A stretch of 64,000 bases of DNA from Mesodorylaimus sp. YZB2_4 (taxonomy: Eukaryota > Nematoda > Enoplea > Dorylaimida > Dorylaimidae): assembly GCA_030248295.1 (NCBI GenBank), contig JASANH010000908.1, positions 744,001 to 808,000 of the forward strand. The letters run 5' to 3'. Position numbers and translations under genes: made by a program. This document shows positions 20,928 to 33,137 of this stretch, in pieces (position 1 is the stretch's first letter; each line of letters opens with the position of its first letter). Below the pieces are notes generated by a model. It worked only from the letters and a program-made list of their open reading frames with translations. It did no database searches and had not been told where the DNA came from.

Positions 20928-22763
20928 GGCACTTATGCGCTTTACGGGGCACAGAAAAATTTTCCAAGTCCGGTCAGGACTTAGAAGAAAATATATATAA
21001 GTCCGAATCTGGCACAACGTGCCAAGTTGTGCTGATAGAACCAGTCGGTGTGTGAATATGACCTAGGCCCTGGCCTGGCTGGACTAAAAACTAGTTGATG
21101 GGCATGGCGGGGGGAAAATAATTAGGAGAACGCAAGACAAGGTATGAATGACAAGGGTAGATACCACCAAAAGATTGCTGATGCGCCTAGTTTCTGATAG
21201 TAACTTGGACTTGTACTTCTCCTCTGATTAATGGCGGAACCCATTTTTGATGTTCGAAACGTCTTATTGTCTGACTTTTTTCGAATCACTCGTTCAGAAG
21301 AGAGATCGATCAGCTGGTGTCAGCAGCACGATTTGCTATGGCAATACCCACTATGTATGGTCTGCGGTGACTTGATGAATTACGACTCGCATGGGCAAAG
21401 GTTCCGATGCCTAAGTAGACCCTGTGCTGGCCGCATGCGCTACCAGTATATCAGAAAAGGAACTTGGTTTGAGGGCTCCCATCTATCAGTCTCGCAAATC
21501 TTGCAGTTCACTTATTTTTGGGCCATGGATCGTTTTCATCAATCTGATTACATGGAGCAGTTAGGAATCGGCAGCGAGCACACAGTAGTCGACTGGAAAA
21601 ATTATTGCCGAGATATTTGTGGTCAGTATTTGGTCCAGCATCTTGTGCTTCTGGGTGGCCCTGGCACAACAGTCGAAGTGGACGAGTGCATGCTTGTGCG
21701 ACGAAAATATAACCGCGGCCGTATTGTCAAGCATCAATGGGTGTTTGGTGGTGCAGAAGTAGGAACTGCCAAATGCTTTTTGGTCGCCGTCGAAAAGCGC
21801 GACACCAAAACCTTGCTTCCGCTCATCTACAAATACATCCGTCCAGGAACAACTGTAGTCTCAGACGACTGGAAAGCGTATGAAGCTTTGGATCGCGAGA
21901 ACCCACCCCCGCTACATTTACCAGCGAGTAGTCCACAAGTACAACTTCAAAGACCCTGAAACCGGCGCCTGCACGAATCATATTGAATCTACCTGGCAGA
22001 AGGCTAAGCAAGCCCACAAGGCCCGATATGGCACATATCGCGCGCTGTTGGATACTTACCTCGCAGAGTTTATGTGGAGAAAGTTGTTTCCTACGAATGC
22101 TTTTCATCACTTAGTGTCTCAGATTAGGGAGCTGTACCCAGTTATTAGTGAGAACGATTATAAGGCTTAATGAGATGATAATGAGGTGAGATAAGCTTGT
22201 TTAGGTTCGGTCGGATATGAAATGAGTTGACAGGATTGGAAAAGGTTGAAAACTAATTTTAAGTCAGAGGGCGCAGCTGAGTGAACGCATCATCTCAGCA
22301 AATTTTGCTGACGTCAAGTGGGCCGCCACAATTGACGATGATGAAATTCATGTAGGCGAGTATATAGCACGCGTTATTATAGTCTTCCGCGCAACGCCAG
22401 CCCAATCGATAGCAATAGAACCTCTATCTTCTCAAACCCGTCAAGGCGAAGTTTCAGGCCTATTAGACTACCTAGCGATGAGCCGCCTTTTGCCTCATGG
22501 CCCTGAAGGGTGGTGTAGCGGGTGCGTGGGCATACCCACTTCTGTATATGCTCGTGTAAACGTTCTATCATTCGCCCAGCTGTCCCTGCGCCAGCTGAAG
22601 CGTCTGTCAGATCCACGAGTTGGATTGGAAACAGCCGCTTGAGCCCAAAAGTTTTCTGAGTCGGTAGGCTCGGGAGATTTTCCAAGTCGTGACGGGACTT
22701 ACAAAATTTTCCACCTGTCGGACTTGGAAATTTTTTCTGTGCCCCGTAAAGTGCACAAGTACC
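20928..22763 (+). mobile_element. Merlin DNA transposon
   Basis: Long terminal inverted repeats are visible. The left end (20928-20972) runs from GGCACTTATGCGCTTTACGG through CACAGAAAAATTTTCC. The right end (22719-22763) is its reverse complement with only a few differences. Between them is a transposase of the ISXO2/IS1016 type that defines eukaryotic Merlin elements. I find no convincing 8-9-bp target duplication. The transposase is frameshifted, so this copy should be non-autonomous. Confidence 0.9.
21231..22170 (+). pseudogene. Merlin transposase, frameshifted
   Basis: The ATG at 21231 opens a 242-codon frame. It contains a zinc-ribbon-like N-terminus (CMVCGDLM ... CLSRPCAG, residues ~44-65), the first catalytic Asp in TTVEVDECMLVRRKYNRGR and the second in TTVVSDDWKAYEAL. 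At about 21895-21910, in a C-rich run, the reading moves to another frame that carries the rest of the core: the HKYNFKDP segment, the catalytic Glu in CTNHIESTWQKAK, and the end at 22170. A single small indel explains this. No introns are seen. The homology is to animal Merlin and bacterial IS1016 transposases, not to a host gene. Confidence 0.93.
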
Positions 22764-23123
22764 TTAAAACCAGTCAAAAATCAGGATGGCGTCATGGTAC
22801 GGGCATGCTTTTGTGTTAAAGGAGTCAATATGCACTAAACCATGCATCGTGCACTCGCTCACGCTTACTGCACCAATCGCATAAAATTACGGCTGCTGTA
22901 AGAAGATCCGATCGCCAAATAATAGAATCGCAGGAAAACAGAAGTGCAGTCACTCCTGCACTGTACATAAACTGCAAGCACAAGATTCTTAAGACAGACT
23001 ACACGCACGCGTATTTTACACAGACCCGATTCCAAAATTAACTACATAATATCTGGGCAAAATGGCGATCGATAGCAGACTCATTATCGATTTTCTGCCA
23101 TTGGGCCAAGCATGTGCTGCACC
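22764..23123. other. Intergenic, nothing recognised
   Basis: About 360 bp between the Merlin right end and the 3' end of the small gene at 23124. Only very short frames; no repeat or RNA gene seen. Confidence 0.5.
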
Positions 23124-24035
23124 TCACATTGATGATTCCATTTGAAAAGTGGCGGGCTTAGTCGATTCGATGGCGTCAATGACGTCTTTGAGTCCATCCT
23201 TGTACATGGCCAGCACACTCCTCATCCACTGGCGATTCAAATCATCCGTCAGCCACTGCAAAGGCAAGTACGGGCAGGGGGTAAGCCATAGACAGACCCT
23301 AGCACTTGGCTGAGCAAGGTCTATTCCTAGTCTTGTCCGCCAGTGCTCAAAGATGGTCATGTAAGGGGGAATGAAGATCAACTTATGCAAATGAGTGTGA
23401 CCTCGTCAGATGTTAGGCCTGCCTGGTGATATTTGGTGATTGCTGTGTGTGGAACTGGTCTCCCTTTGTCTGATGTGTGTTGTTTGTTTTGTGCCAGTGC
23501 ACTATTGCTCTTTGGGTTGATGCTCGTTCTCTAATCAGTGCTCATGCCTGCGTGTACTCGGTGCGGTTGAGTAGTAAAATCCTCTTCTTATAAGACAAGT
23601 GGTCTTATAGTCACGCGCCCCCTCCCAGGAAGCCCCGCCACATGGCAGACCCTTTCCGAACGTGCTTGAACGGCTTGCCTTATTCTCGAACTTTGAGACG
23701 ATGTTCGAGTATTGATCCAAATGACTCATACCATTCTCGAACTTGGAACCAACCGCCAACACTTCGTCCTTTAAACTGTCCTTGTGCTGTTTGGCCAAAT
23801 CGATGTACTCGCGAGCACTTTTCGGATTTATTCCCTAGAAAATTGAGACCAGATAAAATCAGCCATCATATGCACTCTGTGCACTAACCCTCGTTTCTGC
23901 ATGCGCAGGCGTGGGCGCATGAATGTACTCTCTGACCGTGTCCAGAATCCTGGCCCCTAATCCTTTTGGGGGTTCCCCGAACAAGGCATCATTGCCAAGA
24001 AGGGTATCACTACGACGAGCTTCTTCCTCAGACAT
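23124..24035 (-). CDS. Small helical protein of unknown function, 144 aa, with a GC-AG intron
   Basis: Three exons: 23889-24035, 23679-23834 and 23124-23255. The first intron is 54 nt GT-AG. The second (23256-23678) starts at AAG|GCAAGC, a strong GC-type donor, and ends in a good TTTGCAG acceptor. All junctions are phase 0. The product is acidic, soluble and mostly helical, with segments ARILDTVREYIHA, SAREYIDLAKQHKDSL and RSVLAMYKDGLKDVIDAIES. No signal peptide, membrane segment or recognised domain. An AG at 24040-24041 sits 4 nt before the ATG. It is divergent from the PHF3/DIDO-like gene, 468 bp away. The second intron contains a dispersed repeat. Confidence 0.7.
23500..23620 (+). repeat. 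Dispersed repeat, copy 2 (in an intron)
   Basis: Shares the TGTACTCGGTGCGGTTGAGTA block and the following GTCTTATA-type end with 19985-20100. It lies within the GC-AG intron of the small gene. Confidence 0.35.
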
Positions 24036-24503
24036 GGTTCTACAATCCGTTTCCAGAATCACTGCGTTGAACTCAAAGCATAATCCAAGCGAAAAAGCTT
24101 GGAACCCCTTTTATACGCAGACTGATCGATTTTATGACGAGAATGAAAGAAACATCGGCCACCAATGTGATCTCTTGTTGATGTTGATCCGCAATGCCGC
24201 AATCCGATCCCTTGCACCTTCGCCAATTTATACATTGGACAACATCTCATGTTTGTCTGGACCATCCCTGCTAAGTTTTTCATGCCAACTTTTAAATTTC
24301 CCTCCGTGCACAATTAGTGCGCTTCTTATAACAAAGCAACTTCGCCATCAAGGATACTGTGCGGAAAATTGCAAAAAATGCCAAAATTCAGATTTTCGGA
24401 TCAGGATATTGCTTGCCGTGCAACGTTTTTGAATTCTAAAACGTACACGATCAACAAACTTTGTGATGACTTTCGAAAATTATTATATATAAACGAATAA
24501 AAA
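24036..24503. promoter_or_regulatory. Shared upstream region of two divergent genes
   Basis: 468 bp separate the start codons of the minus-strand 144-aa gene and the plus-strand PHF3/DIDO-like gene, so both promoters must lie here or overlap the genes. No specific motif is assigned. A TATATAAACG-like stretch lies only about 15 bp before the plus-strand ATG, too close for a normal TATA box. Confidence 0.35.
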
Positions 24504-27500
24504 ATGTCAGATCCATCGTCCGCGCAAAACGTCATTGAGAACTCGAATTTGGAGAATACAGCCAAGGACTCAACTTCGTCGACGAGTAATGACCAACTAA
24601 ATGCGACTAATCAAGCAGAAGGGAACGATGGCTCACTTGACCCGGCTCCCCCTTGTCCGCCGTCATCGAAGAAGCGGCGCCAACGTCAGGCAGTAACACC
24701 CCCTGCTCCGACTCGGCGAAGCTCTCGATTAAAAGGAAAAGAATCAAATGATGAAACATCGGTAAAAACAATAAAGGCCTGGGCCTAGGTATTTTGTAGG
24801 TACCCCAGAGGAAAATAGGAATTACCTCGGTTACCTCGGTTCGGGCAAGTTTTGATTGTAGCGGTTATGTTGCTTCTGCACTTTTCTTAGTTTGCTGCCA
24901 GCCAGTGGAATTAATTTGGGTTCCCCAATCCACAAGTTCCGAAATCGGTGCTTTCAACTTTACCAACTTTAACTTCTTTGCTTCTTTAGCTAACGTGGGA
25001 GATTTGCTGTGTCATTACAGTTATATGCTGCAAAACTGGTGGGTTCAGTGTTAGAACTATTGTTCCGCTAATCAGAATCTTTACCCGTGGGCATGGGTCC
25101 ATCCTTTATCTGCAGAATTCTTTAAATGTCCGTTTTCAATTCCTGTTCCTTTTTATCACATCACTAAGCACTTAACAGCACACTCGAGGGTGAAGGGACA
25201 CAGCATACAAGAATTTATTTACCACGCCGCGAGTCGAACACTCGCCCGTAACTGCGCACTTGGCGTGAGAGGCAGACGCCTAACCCACCAGGCCACGAGC
25301 TCGGTGGGTCTGTTAATTATATATGGTTAGAAAAAAGAGGTCTTAATATATAAATTACGACATAGCTATATACGTTTTTATTTTTCAGTGCCCTTGTACG
25401 CACATAAATGTCAAAACGTTCGGTTGAGTGTTTTTGAGAAACTAGTTTTTGAGCCTAGATAGTATATTTGCTGCTCTACTACAGTTTCTATTGAATTTCA
25501 GATGACCTCGTCGCATTCGGTTACTGTAGAAAGCAATGCAGAGCAAGAGAACGTGAAATCTGAACATGGCGAGACGGGAACAACCGAGCTTGAGGCGGCT
25601 GAAGCCGTTCAAGATCAAGTCGTTATCAGCAGTTCCACAATAGGCGAGAGCTCCGCAGATACGAAGACTTCGGAAGCAGTTGAATCAAAAAGTAAAATTA
25701 GACTACGCAGTGACTTAATGGTGTTTGTAAACGCTATTTTAGGTTCAGAACCATCGACCTCTGTGGGGCGTAGACCAGTGCGTCCCCGGGCTGCTAAGCC
25801 AGAATTAACACCTTTGACTGTTGGTTCTAAACGGCGGATTAAGTCACCAGCACCAACGATAGCAACTACGACGACAACATTAGCCGACAGCGCGAATGAT
25901 CTTTTTTTACTGACAGATTCGCCCTCTAAAATGTCTCGGCGGTTATTGGGGACTCCTCCATTCAGTTCGTCCGGCTCAAGCCCTATTTCGTCGTCATTCA
26001 TACCGCCCACTCCGAAAGAAGAGGTAGAAAATCCTATCGATGAACCACCATCTGAATCCAAAGAGCCAGATACTACACCTGCGTCATCATCATTACGACG
26101 ATCTAAACGCCAGTCAGAGATTCGAGATCGGGGTGGCGCCAGTATTAAAAAAGCAAAGTATCCAGAAGGCGAGTGGGTTTCGACTGGTTTTCGAAATAAT
26201 CGTGGAAAATCTGCGAAAACAGACGATTCGTCTGAAGCTCCATCGACACCCACAAAGCGAAAAGGACGTTCCAATAAATCAGTAGCTGAGACAAAAGCTG
26301 CCGAAGAACAACCAGCAACAGAGCCTTCAACTGAACCGTCTACTTCAATAGATTATGTTGGCGGTTCTATTGGAGATACAATCCATCATATTCTCGAAAA
26401 ATCTTCAGCAGAGTCTGTCGATGAATCGAAACGATCTGGTCCAAACGGTGCTGAAGGGGATAGTGAAGATGAAGAGGAGGATATGCCCCTGGCTCAAATC
26501 GCATTGGACAAGAAAGTAGCGGAAATGCTTGGTTGTGGTGGAGAGGACAGGTATGAAGACAGCTAGTTGGATGTAATGCCAGAGATTATTGTGGTTTTAT
26601 TTCTAGCCCCATAGGCGCTCCACCAAAAGCTGAAACGGCTGCTGCCGATTCGATGAGTCCGATTGAGAGCTCAAAACCATCTGCGGAGAAAAAGGCTGCA
26701 GATAAATTGCTTTTTTGTGCTGACAGTGACGCTAGCGATGAAGATGAATCCGGAAGAACTGAAAAAGGTATTCGAGTCGTGCTGAAACGTGGTCAGATTC
26801 CACCAGAACCAGCAGTCGATGCCAGTACTCAATATCCGTGTACCATTTGCCGACGATTATCATTGGCCACCGAACTGATTCGTTGCCAGAATTGCCCGCG
26901 TTACTTTCATCGTGATTGCGTCGATAAGGAACGAGAAGGCGGCTACGATCCAGCAAGGCGACGATTTTGTCCCAAATGCGATCGCTCTGGCCCAGGACCA
27001 TCATCAGCCATGCTGTCGTCGTCGATTGCTAAAGCGAAAAAGAAGAAAGTGGAGAAGCTCGGCGTTCCCGTCGTTAAATTTAGGCGCAACGCGGATTCTG
27101 TATTCGACGTTGGCGATTTGGCCAAGACGTGTCCTGGGTGCGGGAAAATGTCTTCGGAAGTGAAGAAGAAACGGGAAGCGGGTGAAGACTATTCGATTTA
27201 TTGCAATGTCGATTGCGTTATGAAAACGGCTCGCAAAGCTCGGCGCGCCTTGAAAGGTCAAGAGGACGAACGGGTGCTTGTGATGGACACGACGATCGGA
27301 AACGTTCTCGAAAAAAGACAATCGCCTTTTCTACGCAATTTTTCGTCTTGGCTTCGGAAACATCAGCGTTGTTACCCAGTGCTATCGGAAAGTTCCGAAA
27401 ATAGTGGCCGCCGATCAGCATCACCCGACGAAAGTACATCGAAGAGCAAGGAATCTATGCCCGATAGCGCGGGCAAAGTTTTGTCCGTGATGAGTCGCTC

Positions 27501-30500
27501 GTCGGCACCCGCTGCAATCAGTGAGCACGAATCGAAAAGATCTTCGACGGACAGCCCGAAGGTTTCGAAGGGAACTATTGGTAGTGATCAAGTGGCTCCA
27601 GTAGATCCTGGCCGATTGAGCGTGCGCAAAGCTTTGAGGGATGTCTTACTGTTGAGGTAAAAAGTCAAAGATGTAGGTGGTAATTCGTAGATAAATAGCT
27701 TGTATTTTTAGAGCCAAGGACGCGGACGACGTTTTACTCACCAATGATGAAATCAAGCAAATGGCGGTCGATTTGGAACAGGAGATTCAAAAAGCTCACA
27801 AAGAAGAAAACTCCTACAAATTGCAATGTCGAACTTTGATCATGAATTTGCGAAATACATCGAACAAAGGCCTATTTCGACGACTTTTGAATGGTGATTT
27901 ATCGACAAGGAGAGCAGCCGTAATGACAGCGGCTGAAATGTGTTCGACCGAGTACAGTTATTGGGCGGCGGCGGCGGAACAAGAACGAGCGGAGGAGCAA
28001 GAACGCTTAAAATCTGCGTTTATGGAATCGTCAAAATTATTTAGCCGAACGAAAGTTGTTAGCGAGGCTGATAGCACGTGCGATATTTTCGGATTATTGC
28101 ACAATGATACGACTAATGAACACAAATCTCATTTGTTCGATTTGAATTGTAAAATCTGCACTGGAAAGCAGAAGGAAGAGGACACACCAGCACCTTTGCG
28201 ACGTGACCGAAAGGTGAGCTTATTGGTTAATTTAGATGTGAGAAGAACGACTTGTAGTTTCATGAGTTTAGATTCGAAAGTCGTAAATAAAATAATATAC
28301 TCTAAATCTGTTTCAGGACTCATCGGTGTCGTCGCGAACTAGCTTGACATTGACTGTTCGACCAGAGTTCGGGGAGAAACTGATCAAGCGAGACGATGGA
28401 AAGCTGGATATTGTGTACTCGGTTCCAACAAGTCGTAAGTCGGATCCGTTGCAATTGGAAAGCAGTTCGACTGCGATCATTGAAACTAGCGAATCAACGT
28501 CGCCAGCTTCAGTGTCTGCTCGAAGTTCATTCACCAAGGTATGAGATGGTGGGGTAGTGTAGAAGAAGGATTAGATTTTGTGGACTTATCTCCGCTCCTC
28601 AAATAATTAGATTTTACTAAATGGGTCAAATATGAGCAATGCCCGTATGCTAGGGTATAAATTTCCATATCTGCGCATTTTCCCAATATTTTAAAATTAC
28701 GTTTTGGCGAAAACTTTTTTCGTTACTGTGTACAAAAGAACATTAGGGGTTGTGTCATAGAATAAGGAAGGCTCCATGAAAGGATGTCCGGATTCCACCA
28801 CCCAATGACTAAGAGATGCCGTTTTTTGTGTTCCAGGCGTCAGCGGAAAGTAGTAGCAAGCGGAGTACGAGTACGGTGTCGGAGGAACCTGCTCCACTCG
28901 ATGGTGGGTCGACGTCTGTCGATTCCCCTATTCCAACTAGGCTATCGGAAGATAGAGGCGCACCTTCTTCCGGTGTAGCAGGGTCGTTGCGGCCCCTTCC
29001 TCCTTCGTCCTGCGTTCCTTCTTTTTGGCATGGTCTTTTGGATATGCCGCAATGGTTTCGATTTCAAACGAGTTTCAAATCGGTCAGTGGTCCAGTGCAT
29101 TTGCTAAAACGCGATTTGCCGTCGAAGTTGGAAGTGGTTGGGAGGATTCCATCGAAAGTGGTGTTTGAATATTTGACTCAAATTCGAAAAACGGGAGGAA
29201 AAGATATCATCGTGTTTCGTTTGCCCGAACCGCCATTGGACGATGACAGACGACAATGGGACGGCCTATTTGCGAACATGGTGCAAAAACAACGGTTCTG
29301 CGTTATCGACAACAAGGCTTTGCCTATGATAAAAGACTTTTACATTCTTCCGTTGGGAGCTGACGAGGATCCGAATGAGGCCATATTGCCATTCCATGAT
29401 GGACCAGGTAATGTGCTCGAGTTGGCTGTACTTTTTCATTGTCACGTTTGCTGTCTGCGTTCCGTAGGCTTGGAAGTACCGCGTAAAGATGCAATACTTG
29501 GCCTCGTTGTGAGACATCGTGAACGACAAGGTTTAGAATCGGGATCGAAGAAGTTACCATCGTTGGACGAGCAATCGCCGTTAGAGTAAGATTGTATACG
29601 TTCATTTAACTGGATTAGTAATGGGAACCTATGATTCTAGTGTGAATAGTCCATCAGGAAAGACACCGTCGAGCGATAAAGGCGCTTCCAAAAAGACGTC
29701 GGTCGACGCGACAGCCAAGTCTGGAACTCCGCCGCTGGACATGGATTATATGAAGATTATCAAATTTCGACCAAACGTCACGACGAGTTCAGATACGGGT
29801 ATAAGTACTGACAAGCCGTCCGGCGACGTTGAACAGGAGCTATCTATTTCGGGCGCCTCTGTGCCGAGTTCGGGCTCGGTTTCTACCGCGGGCGATGAAG
29901 CTGGTCAGAGCGCTTCAGAAGTGCTGGCTCAACCGAAATTGAAGCAGTTATTGGACGAGATTGGACAGGCCCAAAATCCGACGGAATTGGCCAATAAGAT
30001 TCTGAATTGTTTGAATCAGTCTACGACATTGGCGTCATCCATGCCTGCAACGGTGACCACAGGCGTGAAGGCACCTTCAACACCCCCTGTGCCGAGTACG
30101 CGGGTCAACGCTGATCCTCGCTTAAGAGCTGCGGCTGCATCGACTCCAACTTCAGCACCGCCGAAGTCGGCGGTTTCAATGTCGGCGGAGCAAGATGCCG
30201 AAGAAACGGACAAGGATAATGTGAAAGAATGGATGTCGAGAATGCAATCAATGATGCAGAATTGTCTTCCTCCGAATCAAGGCCACGAAAAGACGGCGAG
30301 CGAGCAGTCGAAAGCATCTCAAGCGGAAGGTGGGTCAACTAGCTCCGGTGTGAGTGATAAGAAAGAAAAACCAAGAAATGGCGATGGCAGTACGCGCCAG
30401 TCGAGGTGGCAGCCGATGGTATCGCAGTCGCAGCCAGTCTTATCGCCGACATCCGCCCCGACTATCCCACCGCCTGGATTTTTCATACCCCCACCTGCTC

Positions 30501-31343
30501 TGCCTGGACATCCTCCGTATTCAGCGGTAAGATTTTCGATCGGATCTGAGGCTCGGTTTTGATGCGAAGGTGATTCTGTGTTTTGCTATTGTAGCCGCCT
30601 TACGCGCCAAGCCCGTACTCTGTACGTCCACCACCGTTGCCCCCGGATTTTGCATCACGACCGCCACCAGTCCCAGGAACGTTGCCTCCGTTTGTAAGTT
30701 TTATTGTTTTATTAGCTTATGAGTGCTGATTATGCGCTGTTTTTTGCAGGGCTTTGGACCACCACCTATTCCTCCGCCGCCTGGCCCGTATTCGAGGCCT
30801 CCAGTACCTTTATTGTTGGCACCGCCGCCGCCTCCACCTACTCAGATGCCAGGAATGGGAAAGCCGTTAGAAGAAGGCGAAGTCAGTTCGAGCGAAGAAG
30901 AAGTGGAGGACGAAGATGATGAACGCTGGCCATCAAAAAAGTCAAAGAAGAGAAGCGATCATAGGAAAGGCGATGTGGGTGACCATTCGAAAAGTGGCCG
31001 AGCATCATGGAGTCGCTGGGATCGCGTTCAGCCACCAGACAGGAATCAGTGGAAACCAAGCACAACTGGTAGCTCGTCGACTTCGCATCACGGCGAAAGT
31101 TCTTCGGCTTATAACAGAAGCTCGCTCAGTGAACCATCTCAAGAAGACGCAGGACCGGGTGGAATGTACGCCCAATTGAATCCAATACCAGAATCGAAGG
31201 CGAAAACGCCAACTACAACGCCGTCATCGAGCAGTGGAGGAAGCGGCGCGAATGCGCAGCAAGGGTTCTATGCGCCACGACGACCATCGTACGGTGGAGG
31301 GGGTGGATACCCGAATGATCAAAATAGGAAGATTTGGAAATGA
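24504..31343 (+). CDS. PHF3/DIDO/SPOCD1-type transcription regulator (PHD + TFIIS-M + SPOC)
   Basis: Nuclear protein of the family that contacts elongating RNA polymerase II through its SPOC domain. Ten exons: 24504-24761, 25502-26550, 26607-27656, 27712-28213, 28317-28538, 28837-29407, 29468-29585, 29641-30526, 30595-30693, 30750-31343; 1782 aa. Order: basic/Ser-rich N-terminus; PHD finger at ~513-560 (YPCTICRR, CQNCPRYFHRDC, RRFCPKCD); a CxxC-type cluster (CPGCGKMSS ... YCNVDC); TFIIS central domain at ~770-900 (RKALRDVLLLRAKDADD, MNLRNTSNKGLFRRLLNGDL); SPOC at ~1088-1240 (FWHGLLDMPQ, VGRIPSKVVFEYL, GLEVPRKDAILGLVVRH); then a Pro-rich and acidic/Ser tail. Two in-frame mini-introns (60 and 55 nt) were called from splice signals and domain continuity. 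Intron 1 holds a tRNA-like sequence. Drosophila Pps has the same domain set. Confidence 0.92.
25215..25305 (-). repeat. tRNA-like sequence in intron 1
   Basis: On the minus strand, GTGGCCTGGTGGGTTAGGCG resembles a tRNA A box and GTGTTCGACTC a B box, with intervening sequence long enough for an extended variable arm. The acceptor stem does not pair and the anticodon stem is imperfect, so I read it as a tRNA-derived SINE head or a dead tRNA gene, not a working tRNA. It lies antisense within the 740-nt first intron of the PHF3/DIDO-like gene. Confidence 0.45.
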
Positions 31344-31559
31344 AACGAGATCGTCTTGTAGCTTCTTCGTTTGTCTAGTATATTTGCTTCAATATTGCGC
31401 TATTGCATCGTAGGATGTGGAAGAATGAAGGATGGATACCAGTAGCAAAAACTGCTAGGGAGTTTTAGAAAAGTAAGAGTAACCTGTGTTTCAATTCGCA
31501 GTGTTTTCTTTTTTTTGTCATTCGAAGTACATTATGTAAGTAAACCACACTAATTTGAG

Positions 31560-33137
31560 TTAGGATAGAGCTAGGCGGAATTTCTCCACTGATATGCTAT
31601 TCCTCATGAGCGTGCGGGCACCCGCGAGTGAAATCACGTTGTCCAATTCCCTCGATAGCAATCTCAGGTTCTTTCCTTGTTTGGTGTACGTGATGGGGAC
31701 GAATCTGAAATGGGTAGATAGTGTGGATGGGCTCGCGAGGAGGCACCCCAGGTGACTTACGCGTGGTCCCATTTGATCTCGTCGGGAGTGTACGATGTTC
31801 TCATTTGGGTGACCAGACCGGTGGCTTCGACGATACCTTCGACGACGGCGATGATCTCGAAGTCGTCGTCGAGTTTGGCGTCCTTGCTCGTAGTGTATTT
31901 GTAGAGCGGGCTGACCGAGTCGATCACATGGACCACTTCGATGGGCCACAAAAGTAGTAGTTTCTCTTTTCCATGCATTTGCCCTAAATCCATCCATTTC
32001 AATTCGAATGTGAATGTGGACGAGCCTGGCTCGAGTGGCGTCTTTTTAGCGAAATAAAGTCTGATCCAGGTTTGTACGAGGTTTCTGGCATGAGTGTCAA
32101 AAAGACGAATACAAAAACACGGTCGATTCTTTGCGTCTGGCTTGACCACAGCGTATCGACTGAATATGATTTGCTTAGCTCGAGCTTTTGGTCTGATCAA
32201 GCGCACCCAAATCAAACTGACTACGCACGCTTCCAAGATTGCTCCGGTCAAGTATTGGAAACAGAGGCAGGTAATCGCCAGTGGACATGATTCGGTAATG
32301 TACCTGCAAGCGGAGGTAATGGTGATTACGATGGGAACGAAATAGAAGCACGATGTTTCAGCCGTGCTTTTATCTCTGGTGATCTTCCCTTTCTGTATGT
32401 GTGGCACGGCTGATTGGAGGGAATGACAGGTCAACTGACAATGAACCAAGCAAGTCTTCCAACCTAGTTCGTGCCTGAAACATCACCTTGACGGGTGATT
32501 CTCCCATCCTCGACACCTATCTATATGTACTGTATGTAGTAGCCTTTTTCGTGAGAGCCCGTTCACGGGTGCGAGTGCTCAGTTCTTTCTTACTAGAGCA
32601 AATTACAGCACACCACGGTACATGTATATGGAATTTGCTGCCACGATGCTGCACATACCATTTGATCAAGACAGTGTGCTAAAGGTATTACTCATTGTTA
32701 GTCCACAAGGCGAAGACAAAGTGCTAAAGTTGCCTTCTTACCTGAAACCATATCCAATTGTAGTTTGAGATTCTAACGAGTATAAGAACATGGATAGCAT
32801 GCCATTTGCATTGGCTATGCAAAGCTCGCGTTCCGTCTCGTTTGCACGAAGAGGCTCAAAATCTCCATGATGCAATGCAATTAGGAAATATACAATCGCG
32901 AAGAACTCCCACGAAAGAGGGAAGGCCAAACAGATGACCAAAAAGACCCATCTCCATCTCGTGTCTAGTAATATGATGAATGAATTCCTGAACACAAGTA
33001 TTCTTATGTCCCAGTCATGCTAACCTTATAGGCGATACCAACCTGAGGTAATTGCACCATCCATTTGGAACAGTCAAATGCTTGATTCTGTACGTCCCAT
33101 CCTTAGCCACGATTCGATCCCCGAAAGGGCCTTTCAT
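31560..33137 (-). CDS. Inward-rectifier potassium channel (Kir)
   Basis: Tetrameric two-pass K+ channel of the plasma membrane. Four exons: 33043-33137, 32742-32987, 31761-32303 and 31560-31704, all GT-AG and in phase; 342 aa. Features in order: slide-helix region (VAKDGTYRI), M1 (RWVFLVICLAFPLSWEFFA), selectivity filter TIGYGFR at about residue 109, M2 (CLCFQYLTGAILEACVVS) and RPKARAK at the PIP2-binding position. The cytoplasmic IgG-like domain follows (FCIRLFDTHARNLVQ, WPIEVVHVID, DFEIIAVVEGIVEATG). The M2 rectification position is Glu, as in strongly rectifying channels. The protein is short, so an upstream exon may be missing. It converges on the PHF3/DIDO-like gene; the stops are 216 bp apart. 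Confidence 0.95.

Noticed and set aside
21231-22170. Bacterial contamination or horizontal transfer, because the transposase looks like ISXO2/IS1016
   Set aside because: The flanking long inverted repeats and the known eukaryotic Merlin superfamily explain it, and flanking DNA is the same animal genome.
25615-26274. 219-codon minus-strand frame
   Set aside because: Exact shadow of exon 2 of the PHF3/DIDO-like gene, whose splice phases and domains are consistent.
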